A stretch of 64,000 nucleotides of DNA, taken from NCBI GenBank assembly GCA_949358305.1, contig OX442319.1, forward strand, positions 3,596,001-3,660,000, written 5' to 3'. Numbering within the stretch: position 1 is the stretch's first letter; every line of letters starts with the position of its first letter. Source of the DNA: Strigamia acuminata. Lineage: Eukaryota; Arthropoda; Chilopoda; Geophilomorpha; Linotaeniidae. The notes beneath the pieces were generated by a model. It searched no databases. It was not told the DNA's origin and saw only the letters and a list, made by a program, of their open reading frames with translations. Shown here one piece after another: positions 23,874-34,166 of the stretch. Position numbers and translations under genes: made by a program.

Positions 23874-26800
23874 GATTAGTTCAACTTGTCATCTATTCGC
23901 TCGCCGTAACTTGAGTGTCCCAGTCCAACACGTGCCTCGTCGTGCACCCAAACATCGCCCCCTGCCCGTCCCCTCGGGTGCGTGTGATTGGCCCGTAATG
24001 AATTCTTCTCCAACGGCCCCATCAACAGCCAATCAATGACAAGTGAGTTCCAAAAAATGGGCCGCGATGTAATATCTAAAAATGATCTTCATTTCCGACC
24101 GTCGTAAAATACAAAAAAGTGCGTTCTTGTCTCCTCTTGAAAACTTTTTATTGTTTTATTCGTTCATGGAACCGGAAAATAATGAAATTTGCTCTCTCGT
24201 TTCTAAAGCGACATTAAGTCCGTCTAAATTATCCTTGTCCCCTCGTTTTTCTTAAAAAACACCGACTTCCGGCGCTACCTTTCAACTAATTTCCGGTCAA
24301 ATGACAAAACGAGATAATATTATAGAGATATGAGTTAAACTTAACGACGTAAACTCACGAGTTACGAGTATAAACGAGCGTAATGAGATTTAACAGTGCA
24401 GTTTTATTTGTTTTTGCAAATGCAGATGAAAATTTCAACATTTACCGACGTTTTGCAGCATTTACTCGCCGATTATTTATCAATTTTAACGTCGGAAACG
24501 TGCAAACGATGAAGTGTTTGCCGCTGAATAGACCACTTGTTGGCGCGCGCTTTATCGATTTGCACAAAAGCCCGGATTATAAATTTACAATGTTTAATTC
24601 ATTACCGGCAGTCATTAGGTCAGCGCACAATCCGCACATGCAGCTGCAATGGCCACTCGGATCGGCCAGATCGTCACCAGATGCACGTCAGAGGGTCCGC
24701 GAGTCCGTATAATTCTCTTATGAAATGATAATGTGCGTCGAGCGTGGCGAATCAGGCTTTCGAGAGGGATCGCTCCTCTCTCGCTCTCTCTCCCTCGCCA
24801 AGTCGCAAGGGTTGCCGACCATTTTATTTTTATTATACACGTCTGATTATGCATCTTCGATCCCCGAATCAATTCCAAAAACCCCCCCTCGACATTAATC
24901 ATCTTACATATTTTCCTTTTACTCTTTTATGACCACCATTAAAATGTTTCAAACGAAAAAATAAAAAATAAAAAATAAAAAATAAATAAAATATAAATAT
25001 AAAATAAAATTTAATTTAAAAAATGAATTTTCTTCGTCTTTTGTGTCACTCTCGATTGGAATTTTGATGAAATCGATTTGTGATCATTATTAACGAACAT
25101 AAGCCTAAATGAACAATACTTCCGGTTGTGTGAATGACTATAGCACGTGGCACCCTATTCATACGGAATGCATAGTGATTGATTGGAGACCCCGGAGAGA
25201 CGCCTCCTGGCTGGGAAAGGCAAATAAGCCTCTTTATTGTAAACAAATGCTAATTGCGAACAAATGTCTTTTCGTTGTACGGTGGCATCGATTTTGAGAG
25301 ACAGTAATTAAAAATGGGTTTTTGATTGGTGTATCGATGGGCGGCACGAGCGGGAGTGAGTAATCACTGGGAATTAGTTGGTCTTCCTGTGTGTGATAAC
25401 AAAAGACAACAAACAAACAAATAAAGATCGAGTGAAGCTTCCCACGTTTGTTGCTGACATTGCACCACGCCCAGGTGGAGATTGTGTCGTGGATGTATCG
25501 TAGTAGTGTGTTCAATCACTGTTTGTATTTTGTTTTGTTTGTTTTTTTAGTTTTTTTTTTAATTTTTGGTTTGTTTTGGATGGTTTTATTTTCGTTATTT
25601 TTTTGTGTGGTTTTAGTTGTGTGCTGGTTAATTACAGATGAGGCGAGGCGGTGGAGGTTATTTCGCAGATGAGGCGAGTCGGAAGGGTCTTGAGGAAAAA
25701 ATACGTGAGGGAAAATTTAGAAATTTGAGATTTGATTGAATTGTGAGTGTTTATCAGAAGTTGATCAGAAGATTCCTAAATTTTCTACTTTTATTTTTAG
25801 ATTTTTTCCATGTTTTTTCCAAATTTTCTCCATTTTTCTCAAAATTTTCTCCATTTTTCTCAAAATTTTTCTCCATTTTTCTCAAAATTTTCTTCATTTT
25901 TTTCAAAATTTTCTCTAAATTTTCTTCACAATTTCTACCTTATTTTTACCCAATTTTTATCCATTTTTCACCAAATTATCACCAAATTTTCACCAAATTA
26001 TAACAAAATTTTCACCAAATTATAACAAAATTTTCACCAAATTATAACAAAATTTTCACCAAATTATAATAAAATTTTCACCAAATTATAACAAAATTTT
26101 CACCATTACATCTTAAAATTTACTCCATTATTTCCTCAAACTTTCCTCAACATTTTCTAAACTTTCTCAAACCTTTCTCAAAACTTTCTCAAATCTTTCT
26201 CAAAACTATCTCAAAACCTTTACCAAACTTTCCAAATTTCCCTGAAGGTGGTCCATTACATGAATCCTTAGAGGTCCTGCACATTGATCAACACTCCTCC
26301 AATTTTAAACCCATTTCAAAAACTATTTCAGCTCCAACTCCCCCACCCCACCACCTCACCATAATAATATAATTTCCAGCACGCGTCTCGTGACTAAACC
26401 CGATTAAAACGGACCTCGTCAAACCGGCCATTGGGGGAAAACCATAAAAGGTAAAAAAAAAAAAACGCATCCCACGACAAAAAAACCCAGAAAAACCCCC
26501 AACTTCTTTATCCACCCATCAGAACAGAGCAAAAGAAACGTGCAAGCAATTCTAGCAAACACAACACGACACAAACCCCAAAAATCACATCTTGATTATT
26601 TGTTGCGGGCGTGTCGCACTTGTCTCGTAAATAAGCCTCGTTTTCTATTTGTTTCCATTGACCAGTTGCTGTTCCCGACCACATTTCCCCCACAAACTGC
26701 ACCAACCATTCAACTGTTTTGTCTCCCCCAACACGCAGAAACGCCTCACGGTCCAAAATGCCTTTGGGACCCATTTCCGAGACTCCTCTGACCGAGAAAG

Positions 26801-27407
26801 TGGACTCTGACTGCGCATATGATTTCTGCCGTCAGAAAGAAACCGTTGTTGTAACATTTCATAACCCCCTAAGCCAGGTGTTTGGTTTGTTGAGTGTTGC
26901 GCCGCCTCGCGTTAATCGCTCGTTTCATGCCCCTCGACGCGATCGGTCACGCCTAGGGTGCGCGCACGTGTCTCCCCAAATGCTCGGAAGCAACTACTTT
27001 CCAATATATTCATGACTGAATTATAATAAACGATATGCGCCCTCTTAAAGCCAAGCATAAAAGCGGCCAAGATGGTTGGTTGTCACTCAGGGGCGGCGAG
27101 ATATAATCCGGAGTTTAAATTTTTAAAAATTGCGTTTAATGATTGGGGATTTTTATTCGTGTTTTGTTCGCTTGTTTTTGGAGCGTTTTTGTCTAAATGT
27201 GAAATTGAGGTCGAAGAAAGGGAATTGCAAATGAAACACTTCACTGCAATACACCGAGTTTGTATTTTGGTTTGTGTATTGCAGGGAAGCACGAAATGGC
27301 GTCGAAAATTAATATTCGTAATAAATACAAAGACAAAGCAATACTGACCGAATTCTTTCAGCAAATTTTTCTTGTCAAAGTTTAATCCGTGCAATGGTCA
27401 TTTTACG
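23874..27407. other. Upstream flank of Gsx, no other gene seen
   Basis: The Gsx promoter should lie in the first few hundred bases. The stretch at 23940-24040 is G/C-rich and contains inverted CCAAT words (GATTGGCCCG, GCCAATCAATGAC), but no TATA box is evident. The rest is A/T-rich with an array at 25790-26110. None of the short frames between 24383 and 27394 belongs to a family I know. Confidence 0.45.
25790..26110. repeat. Degenerate tandem arrays
   Basis: Two adjoining arrays. First about 19-bp units of TTTTTCTCAAAATTTTCT type (25800-25920), then about 21-bp units of AAATTATAACAAAATTTTCACC (25970-26105, six to seven copies). The short Phe-rich frames in all phases here are by-products. 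Confidence 0.85.
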
Positions 27408-28910
27408 ATAAAATGATTTACAACTGAAAAAAGGTCCAAAGCGCCATCTGTGGCTGTATTTCGGAAGTCTTTACACTAGAAAAAAATCACACAATTAAGA
27501 AATGCATTAAAATTTTATTGTTAAATGGATATTATTTCCTGCAGTTTAATTTTCACCTAACATTATTAATTGCAACGTAATTTACCTAGAAACAGGTTTC
27601 CAGAAGTTCATTAGTTTACTTTCACTTGCACATCCAAGTTTTTACTTTTGACGTAATCTTTAATTTCGTCGTAAGCCGCGACGCCAATATTATTGCAACA
27701 CCAGAAGAATAACTTATTCATTGGATTTTGCATTCCCAACAATTTCACGATCGAAGCGGAAGTAATAAAGTGGCACTGGTCAAATCTCAACATTTTCAGA
27801 CATTGCAGCGCATTCGATTCCACAAGTTCCGAAATTAAATCGTCAAACAGTATTTGACATTGAACTAAGCACAATTCCTCTAAACTTACACATTGTACCA
27901 ACAAACTTTTCATTTGTCGTTCAGTAATGAGAGAAATCCAGCTTAAATGCAGTTGGCGAAGGTTTTTCAATGGAGCATCAACAATATCATCACTTTCACT
28001 GAAAATCGAACAGTCGTCCAGTGATAATTTCTCTAACATTGGCCAAGCACGATCAATAAGTCTAATATTGACCTGACTGACTCTATACAAACTGAGATTC
28101 GTTAATCGTTCAGGCCACATTAAAATATCAAAATCCAGTAAATGAGCTCCATTGTTTGTCAGATTCAAGCTTCTTAAATTTGGAAAAATGACCCTCAAGA
28201 ACGGAATATGATTTTTAGTCGTCAATGTAATAGATTCAATTGAATAAGTGCGTAATTGTTTGTTTCTATTCGACAGGTCTGTTAGCTTAACAAGTATTTT
28301 CCGCCACCAATCGTGTTCAAACACTTTTAAAAGCGGTAGTCGGTTAAGAACGAACAAACATCTCTTGGCGGCACGAGTTACTCTAATATCCAAATTCTCC
28401 AATTTGTCGCAACGGATTAACGATCCAAGTCCGACGCCGGTAACTTTTCTGCAACACGAAATGTCCAGGTGTGTTAAGAGTGGGCAATTCTTTGCGATTG
28501 CAACGACGACTTCATCCGTGCATTCTTCATTGTCCATAAAATGTAATCGTCGAATTTTCGGTAAATTCTGCACCAGTTTGACTGTGGATGGAATTGCCCT
28601 TTCGGAAAAGCTGATTAAACCTTCCAAGTTTAAATGCACAAGGTTTTTACAAACTTGGCCTATTTGAGCGTACAAAGGAATCATTGACGAATCGAGCCTA
28701 TACAAATGGTGTAGTGATACGGCGCCGGAATGAACGAAAATGTTTGATGGCAAAAGTCTACCGTTTTCGAAATGTTCAACTTTCAGACTCAGTTTTTCAA
28801 ATAGGTTGTTAATAAGCACGGGCGGTTGATTGACGAGTTGATCTTGCATCTCTTCATCTTCAAAACGAGTCGCAACATTTAAACACAAATCTTCCAGACT
28901 GAATGCTGAT

Positions 28911-28967
28911 TCACTCTTAGTAATCTCCGGCTAAACAGGAGATGGCGCTACTAGTCGGGTTACGTCA
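28911..28967 (+). repeat. DIRS left inverted terminal repeat
   Basis: The first 31 bp are repeated in inverted form in the internal complementary region at 33311-33341. Bases 28934-28967 (AACAGGAGATGGCGCTACTA and on) are the part shared with the right end in inverted form. Confidence 0.9.
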
Positions 28968-29124
28968 CTTCCGGTTCTACTAACGGGTTGCGCGGTCAGG
29001 TTCGAATTGCTCTACAAGAAAAATTTGCTTTTATATCGTTTTTTCCCCTTTTTAATTAAAGGATCTCATATTTTCGAACACCTTTCTAATAATTGTTTCT
29101 TTATTAGTTTTATAACATTCTATT

Positions 29125-32100
29125 ATGAATTCCCAAGTTATGATTACCGATTCTGGATTCCCTACTTTGAACGACCACGTGGTCCAAAATCTCCAAAATG
29201 AGGAGGTCCACGAACCTAACCACGAAGAAGAGATCGTAGAAGAGCCACCTTCGCCGAGAAGGATGCAAAATAGGATCGAATGTCTAGCCGACACTGTGTA
29301 CGAGCTAAAAGACATAATGCAAAATTTGCTAACTGCGAAAACGGTCGTCGTTTCGCCGCAGAACACCGCGATGGCTGGGCCAGGTGCTGTACCTACCCCA
29401 AAAGCCACTGACGGGACAACTTCGTTGTTGAACCCCGCAATCGCAGTTCCCCTTGTCGTCACAAGCAAGCCAGTTGACGGTTCAACGGCTCCGACTCCAG
29501 CAACCAAAGTTGGTTTTTCGGATGTTTCGAAACTTTTGGGCGCCGAGACCAAGTTTGGCGACGCCTGGCCCGCCGAATTAGAGGCTTTGGTAAGCAAATC
29601 GCTTTTTGAGACCTCGACGGAATTTAGGGATCAATTAGTTGAAAAGCTAATAATCCCTGAAAACGCAAAATACTTGGACCCGCCTAAAGTGGACGGCACT
29701 CTGTTTGGAGAAGTGCAGCCTTGGATAAGGTCGAGAGACACGACGTCTCTAAAACATCAAAAGCTCGTTTTGAAAGCTTACATTCCGCTTGCTTCGGCAA
29801 TGAAGGACGTAGTGGCGGGAAATTTGGACCCCAATTCACTGGTCATCCACCTGGCCGAGGCCATGACGCTGCTGGGCGCAATGAATACGGCGCTAACGTT
29901 ACGCCGACGTCTGGACTTCGCGGACTCGCTCGCACCTAGATACAAGCAGTTTGCAAAAGGGAAGGTTGTTTTCCCATCCGACCTGTTTGGCCCGGATTTG
30001 TCGAAGCAGATCAAAGAATTCGACGAATTAAAGAAGGTTACTTCCAAGGCCACTTTTGATAAAGCCGAAAATCGCAAGTCCGACAGGGACAAGAATTACC
30101 GCCGCTTCCACCCGTACAATAGGTACGATAATAAATACGATTACAAGCGCTCAGACAACTCAAGAAGTTTCGATTTTAAGCGCCAAAATAGTATGAACAT
30201 TGTTTGTTCTAATCCTGTAACCGAGTTTACTAATTCCGATTCTCTTTGCAGATCGGGGGAAGAACCAGCGCGGGAAATCCTACAAGAAGTAGCGACAGAA
30301 TCACCTGTAATTGAAAATGAAAATGTAAGAAATAAAGAGTTGTTCTTTAATTTACACATATCGCATCTGTCCTTTAAGCCAGGGAATTTACAATATTACT
30401 TGCCTGTTTGGCGTAAGATCACATCCAATCCTTTTGTATTATCTGCCCTGTCGGGCATAAAATTCGATCTAAATTTCGACAAGCTCGTTCACGTTAAAAG
30501 AACGGAATATAGAATGAAACTGAGCGAAACTTCTGCAATTTCCCAAGCTGTGGACAAGCTTTGCCTGCAAGGCATAATTAAACAGGTCGCCCACGTTGAA
30601 GGCGAATACTTAAGTCCAATTTTCGCCGTCCCCAAGCCGGACGGATCTGTACGGATAATTTTAAATCTAAAAAAGTTCAACGAGAGCTTAGAATATCTCC
30701 ATTTTAAAATGGCCTCGCTTAAAGATGCGATAAACCTTATGAAAAAGGGTCAATTTATGTTTAAAATCGACCTCACTAACGCCTTTTATTTGTTACCAAT
30801 TAAAAACGAATTTAAGAAATATGTACGTTTTTTGTGGCAAGGCCAGTTATACGAATATCAGGTAATGCCAATGGGCTTGGCAAGTGCCCCACGGACCTTT
30901 ACTAAGGTTATGTGCCCTGTTTTTTCCGAGTTGAGGACTTGGGGGATTTGCGGAATCCCTTATTTGGACGACGGAATTTTTCTGTGTGATTCCTTTTGCG
31001 AGGCTAAAAACGCCTGTATCGACGTAATAAATTTTTTTCAAAAATTAGGCCTCTGCATTAACTGGGAAAAATCCGAATTTATTCCCAAAACTAGAATAGA
31101 ATTTTTAGGATTAACACTAGACTCTAGAAAAATGGAAGTGTCACTTCCAGAAAGGAAAATCGTAAAAATAACTAAGCTAGCTTCACGCCTTCTCCAATTG
31201 GAGAATTTCTCTATTCAGGATTTGGCCATTTTTATTGGCAATTTAGTTTCCGCCGAGCCAGCGCTTTCTGACGGTTTTTGGAACATAAAGCCCCTGGAAT
31301 CTTTCAAAACAGGACAGTTGTTCCTTCATGACCACAACTATAATACTTTAGTTAAAAATTACCCCGACATCAAGGCCGAATTGTCTAGATGGACTAAATT
31401 AGAAAATTTCTCCCCCAAAGATCTAAACCGTCGCGATGTGGATACGGAGGTTTTCACCGACGCCTCCAATTTGGGTTGGGGAGCCAGTTGGAACTCCCGC
31501 TCTGCAAATGGCCAGTGGACAGCTGAGGAAAATGATTTTCACATTAATGTCAAGGAACTTTTGGCCCTCTGGTTCGCCTGGAAGGTTTTTGCCCCCTTTG
31601 ACGGCAAAAAACACGTTTTGTTTCATTCCGACAGCTCCACAGTAGTGAGCGTGTTCCGGAACCAGGGCAGTAAGGTCCAGCAACTCCACCATTTTGGTAG
31701 ACTAGTGTGGGAAGATTCCCAAAGATTAAATATTGACCTTTCAGTAATTCACATTCCCGGCAAGGAAAACGTTATGGCCGACTATCTGTCGCGTAATTTT
31801 TTAACTACGGATGGGGAATGGAGCTTATCTCCAAAAATGTTTAATAAATTAAAATCCCTATTCGGACTGCCCGAGATTGATCTGTTTGCTACGAGATTAA
31901 ACCATAAATTACCAAAATATTTTTCTTGGGGCCCTGACCCCTTCGCTTACAGGATAGATGCGTTCTCCCATTCTTGGAAAGAAACTTTTGCTTACGCCTT
32001 TCCTCCTTTTTGTTTAATTTCTAGGATTTTACAAAAAATCCGCCAGGATCAAGCCACGGTACTTCTAGTAGTACCAAAATGGACCTCACAAGCGTGGTTT

Positions 32101-32409
32101 GTACCACTGTTGGACTGCTTGGTCGCAGTACCAGTGTCCTTTCCGGCCCCAGAACATCTGATGTTGGTTCATCAACCAGAGGCCCAGTTTCCTCTCCAGG
32201 CCCTGCAGCTCCTTGGCTGCAAAGTCAGTGGAGTGACCTCATCGCAGGAGGCTTTTCGCCGGACGCTGCCAACTTGTACTCGGCCGGGTGGAGATCGACA
32301 ACTGTCAGAACGTACACGGCGGGAATTAAGAGGTGGACGGAATTTTCTGGTGAAGGGTCACCTTATTCCAATCCACTCCCTCCCAGTCTTGACCCAAACT
32401 ATCGTTTAA
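29125..32409 (+). CDS. DIRS Gag / reverse transcriptase / RNase H / methyltransferase-like polyprotein
   Basis: One open frame of 1094 residues. Residues 1 to about 370 are Gag-like without a zinc knuckle. The basic, Tyr/Arg/Asp-rich piece at about 310-350 may bind RNA. The RT follows, with the first catalytic aspartate in FKIDLTNAF (D549) and the box YLDDG (Y613-D616) in place of the more usual YxDD. RNase H begins at TDASNLGWG (D779) and includes FHSDSSTVV and IPGKENVMADYLSR. A further domain starts at about 905 (PEIDLFATRLNHKLPKYFSW) and contains YAFPPFCLI. This is the DAM-like methyltransferase-related region typical of DIRS RT proteins. The 3' end overlaps the recombinase ORF by about 330 bases in another frame, as in other DIRS elements. 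No internal stops or frameshifts. Confidence 0.92.
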   Translation: MNSQVMITDSGFPTLNDHVVQNLQNEEVHEPNHEEEIVEEPPSPRRMQNRIECLADTVYELKDIMQNLLTAKTVVVSPQNTAMAGPGAVPTPKATDGTTSLLNPAIAVPLVVTSKPVDGSTAPTPATKVGFSDVSKLLGAETKFGDAWPAELEALVSKSLFETSTEFRDQLVEKLIIPENAKYLDPPKVDGTLFGEVQPWIRSRDTTSLKHQKLVLKAYIPLASAMKDVVAGNLDPNSLVIHLAEAMTLLGAMNTALTLRRRLDFADSLAPRYKQFAKGKVVFPSDLFGPDLSKQIKEFDELKKVTSKATFDKAENRKSDRDKNYRRFHPYNRYDNKYDYKRSDNSRSFDFKRQNSMNIVCSNPVTEFTNSDSLCRSGEEPAREILQEVATESPVIENENVRNKELFFNLHISHLSFKPGNLQYYLPVWRKITSNPFVLSALSGIKFDLNFDKLVHVKRTEYRMKLSETSAISQAVDKLCLQGIIKQVAHVEGEYLSPIFAVPKPDGSVRIILNLKKFNESLEYLHFKMASLKDAINLMKKGQFMFKIDLTNAFYLLPIKNEFKKYVRFLWQGQLYEYQVMPMGLASAPRTFTKVMCPVFSELRTWGICGIPYLDDGIFLCDSFCEAKNACIDVINFFQKLGLCINWEKSEFIPKTRIEFLGLTLDSRKMEVSLPERKIVKITKLASRLLQLENFSIQDLAIFIGNLVSAEPALSDGFWNIKPLESFKTGQLFLHDHNYNTLVKNYPDIKAELSRWTKLENFSPKDLNRRDVDTEVFTDASNLGWGASWNSRSANGQWTAEENDFHINVKELLALWFAWKVFAPFDGKKHVLFHSDSSTVVSVFRNQGSKVQQLHHFGRLVWEDSQRLNIDLSVIHIPGKENVMADYLSRNFLTTDGEWSLSPKMFNKLKSLFGLPEIDLFATRLNHKLPKYFSWGPDPFAYRIDAFSHSWKETFAYAFPPFCLISRILQKIRQDQATVLLVVPKWTSQAWFVPLLDCLVAVPVSFPAPEHLMLVHQPEAQFPLQALQLLGCKVSGVTSSQEAFRRTLPTCTRPGGDRQLSERTRRELRGGRNFLVKGHLIPIHSLPVLTQTIV

Positions 32410-33212
32410 CGCTCGTCAATACCGCAAATTTCATCGCCTCAAGATTCAATGAAGGCTTGTCACACTCCTCCATTTCGGGAAGTTTAGCGGCCATCACCGC
32501 CGCAGGCTTCATTGACCCGTCAATTAGAGCTGATGATCGTATCGCCCGAATTCTAAAAGGAGTTAATAATTTAAGGCCGAACTTACCACGTTATGTGGCC
32601 ACTTGGGACGTGGGCCTAGCTCTGAACGCCCTGCGAAAACTCTGGCCGCATGATGATCTCGATTGGAGACAACTCCAAGAAAAACTGCTCATGCTGCTGG
32701 CTTTAACAACTGCTGCCAGGGTCAGCTCGCTGCAAAGTTTTAAAATTTCGGAGATGACAGTCTCAACTGACGCGGTCATTTTCAACCCGAAAACTTTACA
32801 CAAGCATTCTCGTGTTGGACACCATACTGTATTTCGAGTGGCCCCTTATTTGCAAGAACGGGCCATCTGCCCTTTCAAGGCCCTGATGGATTTTTTGGCC
32901 AAAACAAATCCGTTACGCAAGGACGATGGTTTGTTCTTAAAATTACAACCACCCCATGCCGCACCTACCAAAGATACTGTGCGACGATGGATTAAGGATT
33001 TTTTAAAAAAGATCGGCGTCGGTCAAGAGTTTGGTGCTCATTCGACGCGAGCTGCGGCCACCAGCGCAGCCGCCAGTGTTATTCCGGTACAACAAATATT
33101 AGGTGTTGCCGGTTGGACCTCCGAACAAACATTCGCGAGGTTCTACAACAAAACAATTGTCAACCACAATGCTTTTCAGGAATCAGTCCTAAACAGACCA
33201 ATTCCAAAATAA
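32079..33212 (+). CDS. DIRS tyrosine recombinase
   Basis: 377 residues, in a different frame from the upstream polyprotein. The N-terminal half carries a SAM-like core-binding segment (STTVRTYTAGIKRWTEF). The catalytic half has Arg214 (TTAARVSSL), His321-x2-Arg324 (HSTRAA), Trp346 and the nucleophile Tyr356 (ARFYNK), the full RHRWY set. The enzyme would integrate the circular DNA copy, which explains the absence of an integrase and of target duplications. The true start may be internal to the overlap. The listed ATG is the first in frame. Confidence 0.93.
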   Translation: MDLTSVVCTTVGLLGRSTSVLSGPRTSDVGSSTRGPVSSPGPAAPWLQSQWSDLIAGGFSPDAANLYSAGWRSTTVRTYTAGIKRWTEFSGEGSPYSNPLPPSLDPNYRLTLVNTANFIASRFNEGLSHSSISGSLAAITAAGFIDPSIRADDRIARILKGVNNLRPNLPRYVATWDVGLALNALRKLWPHDDLDWRQLQEKLLMLLALTTAARVSSLQSFKISEMTVSTDAVIFNPKTLHKHSRVGHHTVFRVAPYLQERAICPFKALMDFLAKTNPLRKDDGLFLKLQPPHAAPTKDTVRRWIKDFLKKIGVGQEFGAHSTRAAATSAAASVIPVQQILGVAGWTSEQTFARFYNKTIVNHNAFQESVLNRPIPK

Positions 33213-33310
33213 ATTCATAAATAAAAAATGATTAAACTGAAAAATTGTTAAATTTGTTTTTTCCAAAACATTTTTATTTTTATCCTATGGAAAAAAGTTA
33301 CCTTTCAAGT

Positions 33311-33435
33311 CTCCTGTTTAGCCGGAGATTACTAAGAGTGAATGTAATCTCGGCTGAACGAAGTGAAGCGGAGCGAAGCGGAGCGAACGAGTGAAAGCCG
33401 ATAACATTCACTCGTGTAATTGGAGGTTTAACAGG
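33311..33435 (+). repeat. DIRS internal complementary region
   Basis: Bases 33311-33341 are the reverse complement of the left terminus and 33340-33435 of the right terminus. The joined sequence ACTAAGAGTGAATGTAATC marks the circle junction and fixes the element ends independently of the empty site. Confidence 0.92.
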
Positions 33436-33625
33436 ACCCACCGACCTCCCTTGTCACAACTAAATTATCTAAGCTCCATCTAACACAAACTAATTCGTTT
33501 TCAATCACTACCTAGCGTTCTAAATGTTTAAAAATGAACGAAAATCACGCTTACCGTCAACACCGTTGATTTCGTCGACTCCATTTTGTCCTTCACTTCC
33601 TTTTTTCCAGGATAGCTTTTAAGAC

Positions 33626-33747
33626 TGACGTAACCCGACTAGTAGCGCCATCTCCTGTTAAACCTCCAATTACACGAGTGAATGTTATCGGCTTTCACTC
33701 GTTCGCTCCGCTTCGCTCCGCTTCACTTCGTTCAGCCGAGATTACAT
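33626..33747 (+). repeat. DIRS right inverted terminal repeat
   Basis: Right end of the element. Its inner 34 bp match the left end inverted. The outer 90 or so bases occur inverted only in the internal complementary region. The outer part contains a short purine/pyrimidine array (GCTCCGCTTC repeated). Confidence 0.9.
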
Positions 33748-33761
33748 TTCCGGCGTGGCAT

Positions 33762-34166
33762 GTTGACAAAGAATCACCACGAAATATCTTAGCTTCGGAC
33801 TTATGACGCTGCGTATGCGTACAGCGACCTCTGACTGCAATGTTTGGCGTAATTGTTATAAATTTGGCAACTGTGTAAATTCCGAATAAATATAATTATT
33901 TTTAAATTTTTAGAAACTTTTATTTTAATTATTTTAAACAATGATAATCTGCGAAGTACGCTAAAAGTGGCTAAATCAAGAGGTTTTAAATCACTCATCA
34001 TTATTATTATTATTATTGAAACAACCTCCTTTGATAAAATGATTTACAACTGAAAAAAGGTTCAAAGCGCCATCTGTGGCTGTATTTCGGAAAGTCTTTA
34101 CACTAGAAAAAGTTTTTAAAATTTTTTTTAATCAAACAATTAACAAATAAGAAACGGATTTTCATT
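33762..34166. other. Spacer between the two LRR paralogues
   Basis: It should hold the promoter of copy 1 and the 3'UTR of copy 2. Bases from about 34037 resemble 27408-27530, the 3' flank of copy 1, including AGCGCCATCTGTGG. A short (TTA)n run is at 34003-34016. A segment near 33818-33855 also resembles 37366-37395. Confidence 0.6.

Larger units (their letters stand above)
28911..33747 (+). mobile_element. Complete DIRS-type tyrosine-recombinase retrotransposon
   Basis: 4837 bp from TCACTCTTAG to CCGAGATTACAT. DIRS elements lack target duplications, and here the paralogous LRR gene gives the clean empty site. The ends share an inverted core of 34 bp (28934-28967 and 33626-33659). An internal complementary region at 33311-33435 holds the complement of the left end joined to the complement of the right end, with the junction at 33340-33341. 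This matches the DIRS replication model, which uses that region to join the ends of a circle. It carries an ORF for Gag/RT/RNase H/MT and an overlapping recombinase ORF, both open, so the copy may be competent. It sits antisense to the LRR gene. Confidence 0.95.
27611..33761 (-). pseudogene. BC-box leucine-rich-repeat protein, copy 1, split by a DIRS element
   Basis: The body of the gene is 28910-27611 and the first 14 bases, with the start codon at 33761-33759, lie beyond the retrotransposon 28911-33747. Without the insert the two parts keep one frame of 437 residues, so the only visible lesion is the insertion at codon 5. The protein is about 60 percent or more identical to the intact copy at 34167-35534. 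It has the BC-box-like SLEDLCLNVA near the N-terminus and then leucine-rich repeats (LVHLNLEG, LLTHLDISCC, LENLDI, LEKLSLDDC). An in-frame stop lies just upstream of the start. It may still be translated from a downstream ATG at 28888, losing the BC box. The duplication extends at least to 27408 in the 3' flank. Confidence 0.85.

Noticed and set aside
29052-29597. 181-residue minus-strand frame
   Set aside because: Antisense shadow of the DIRS polyprotein.
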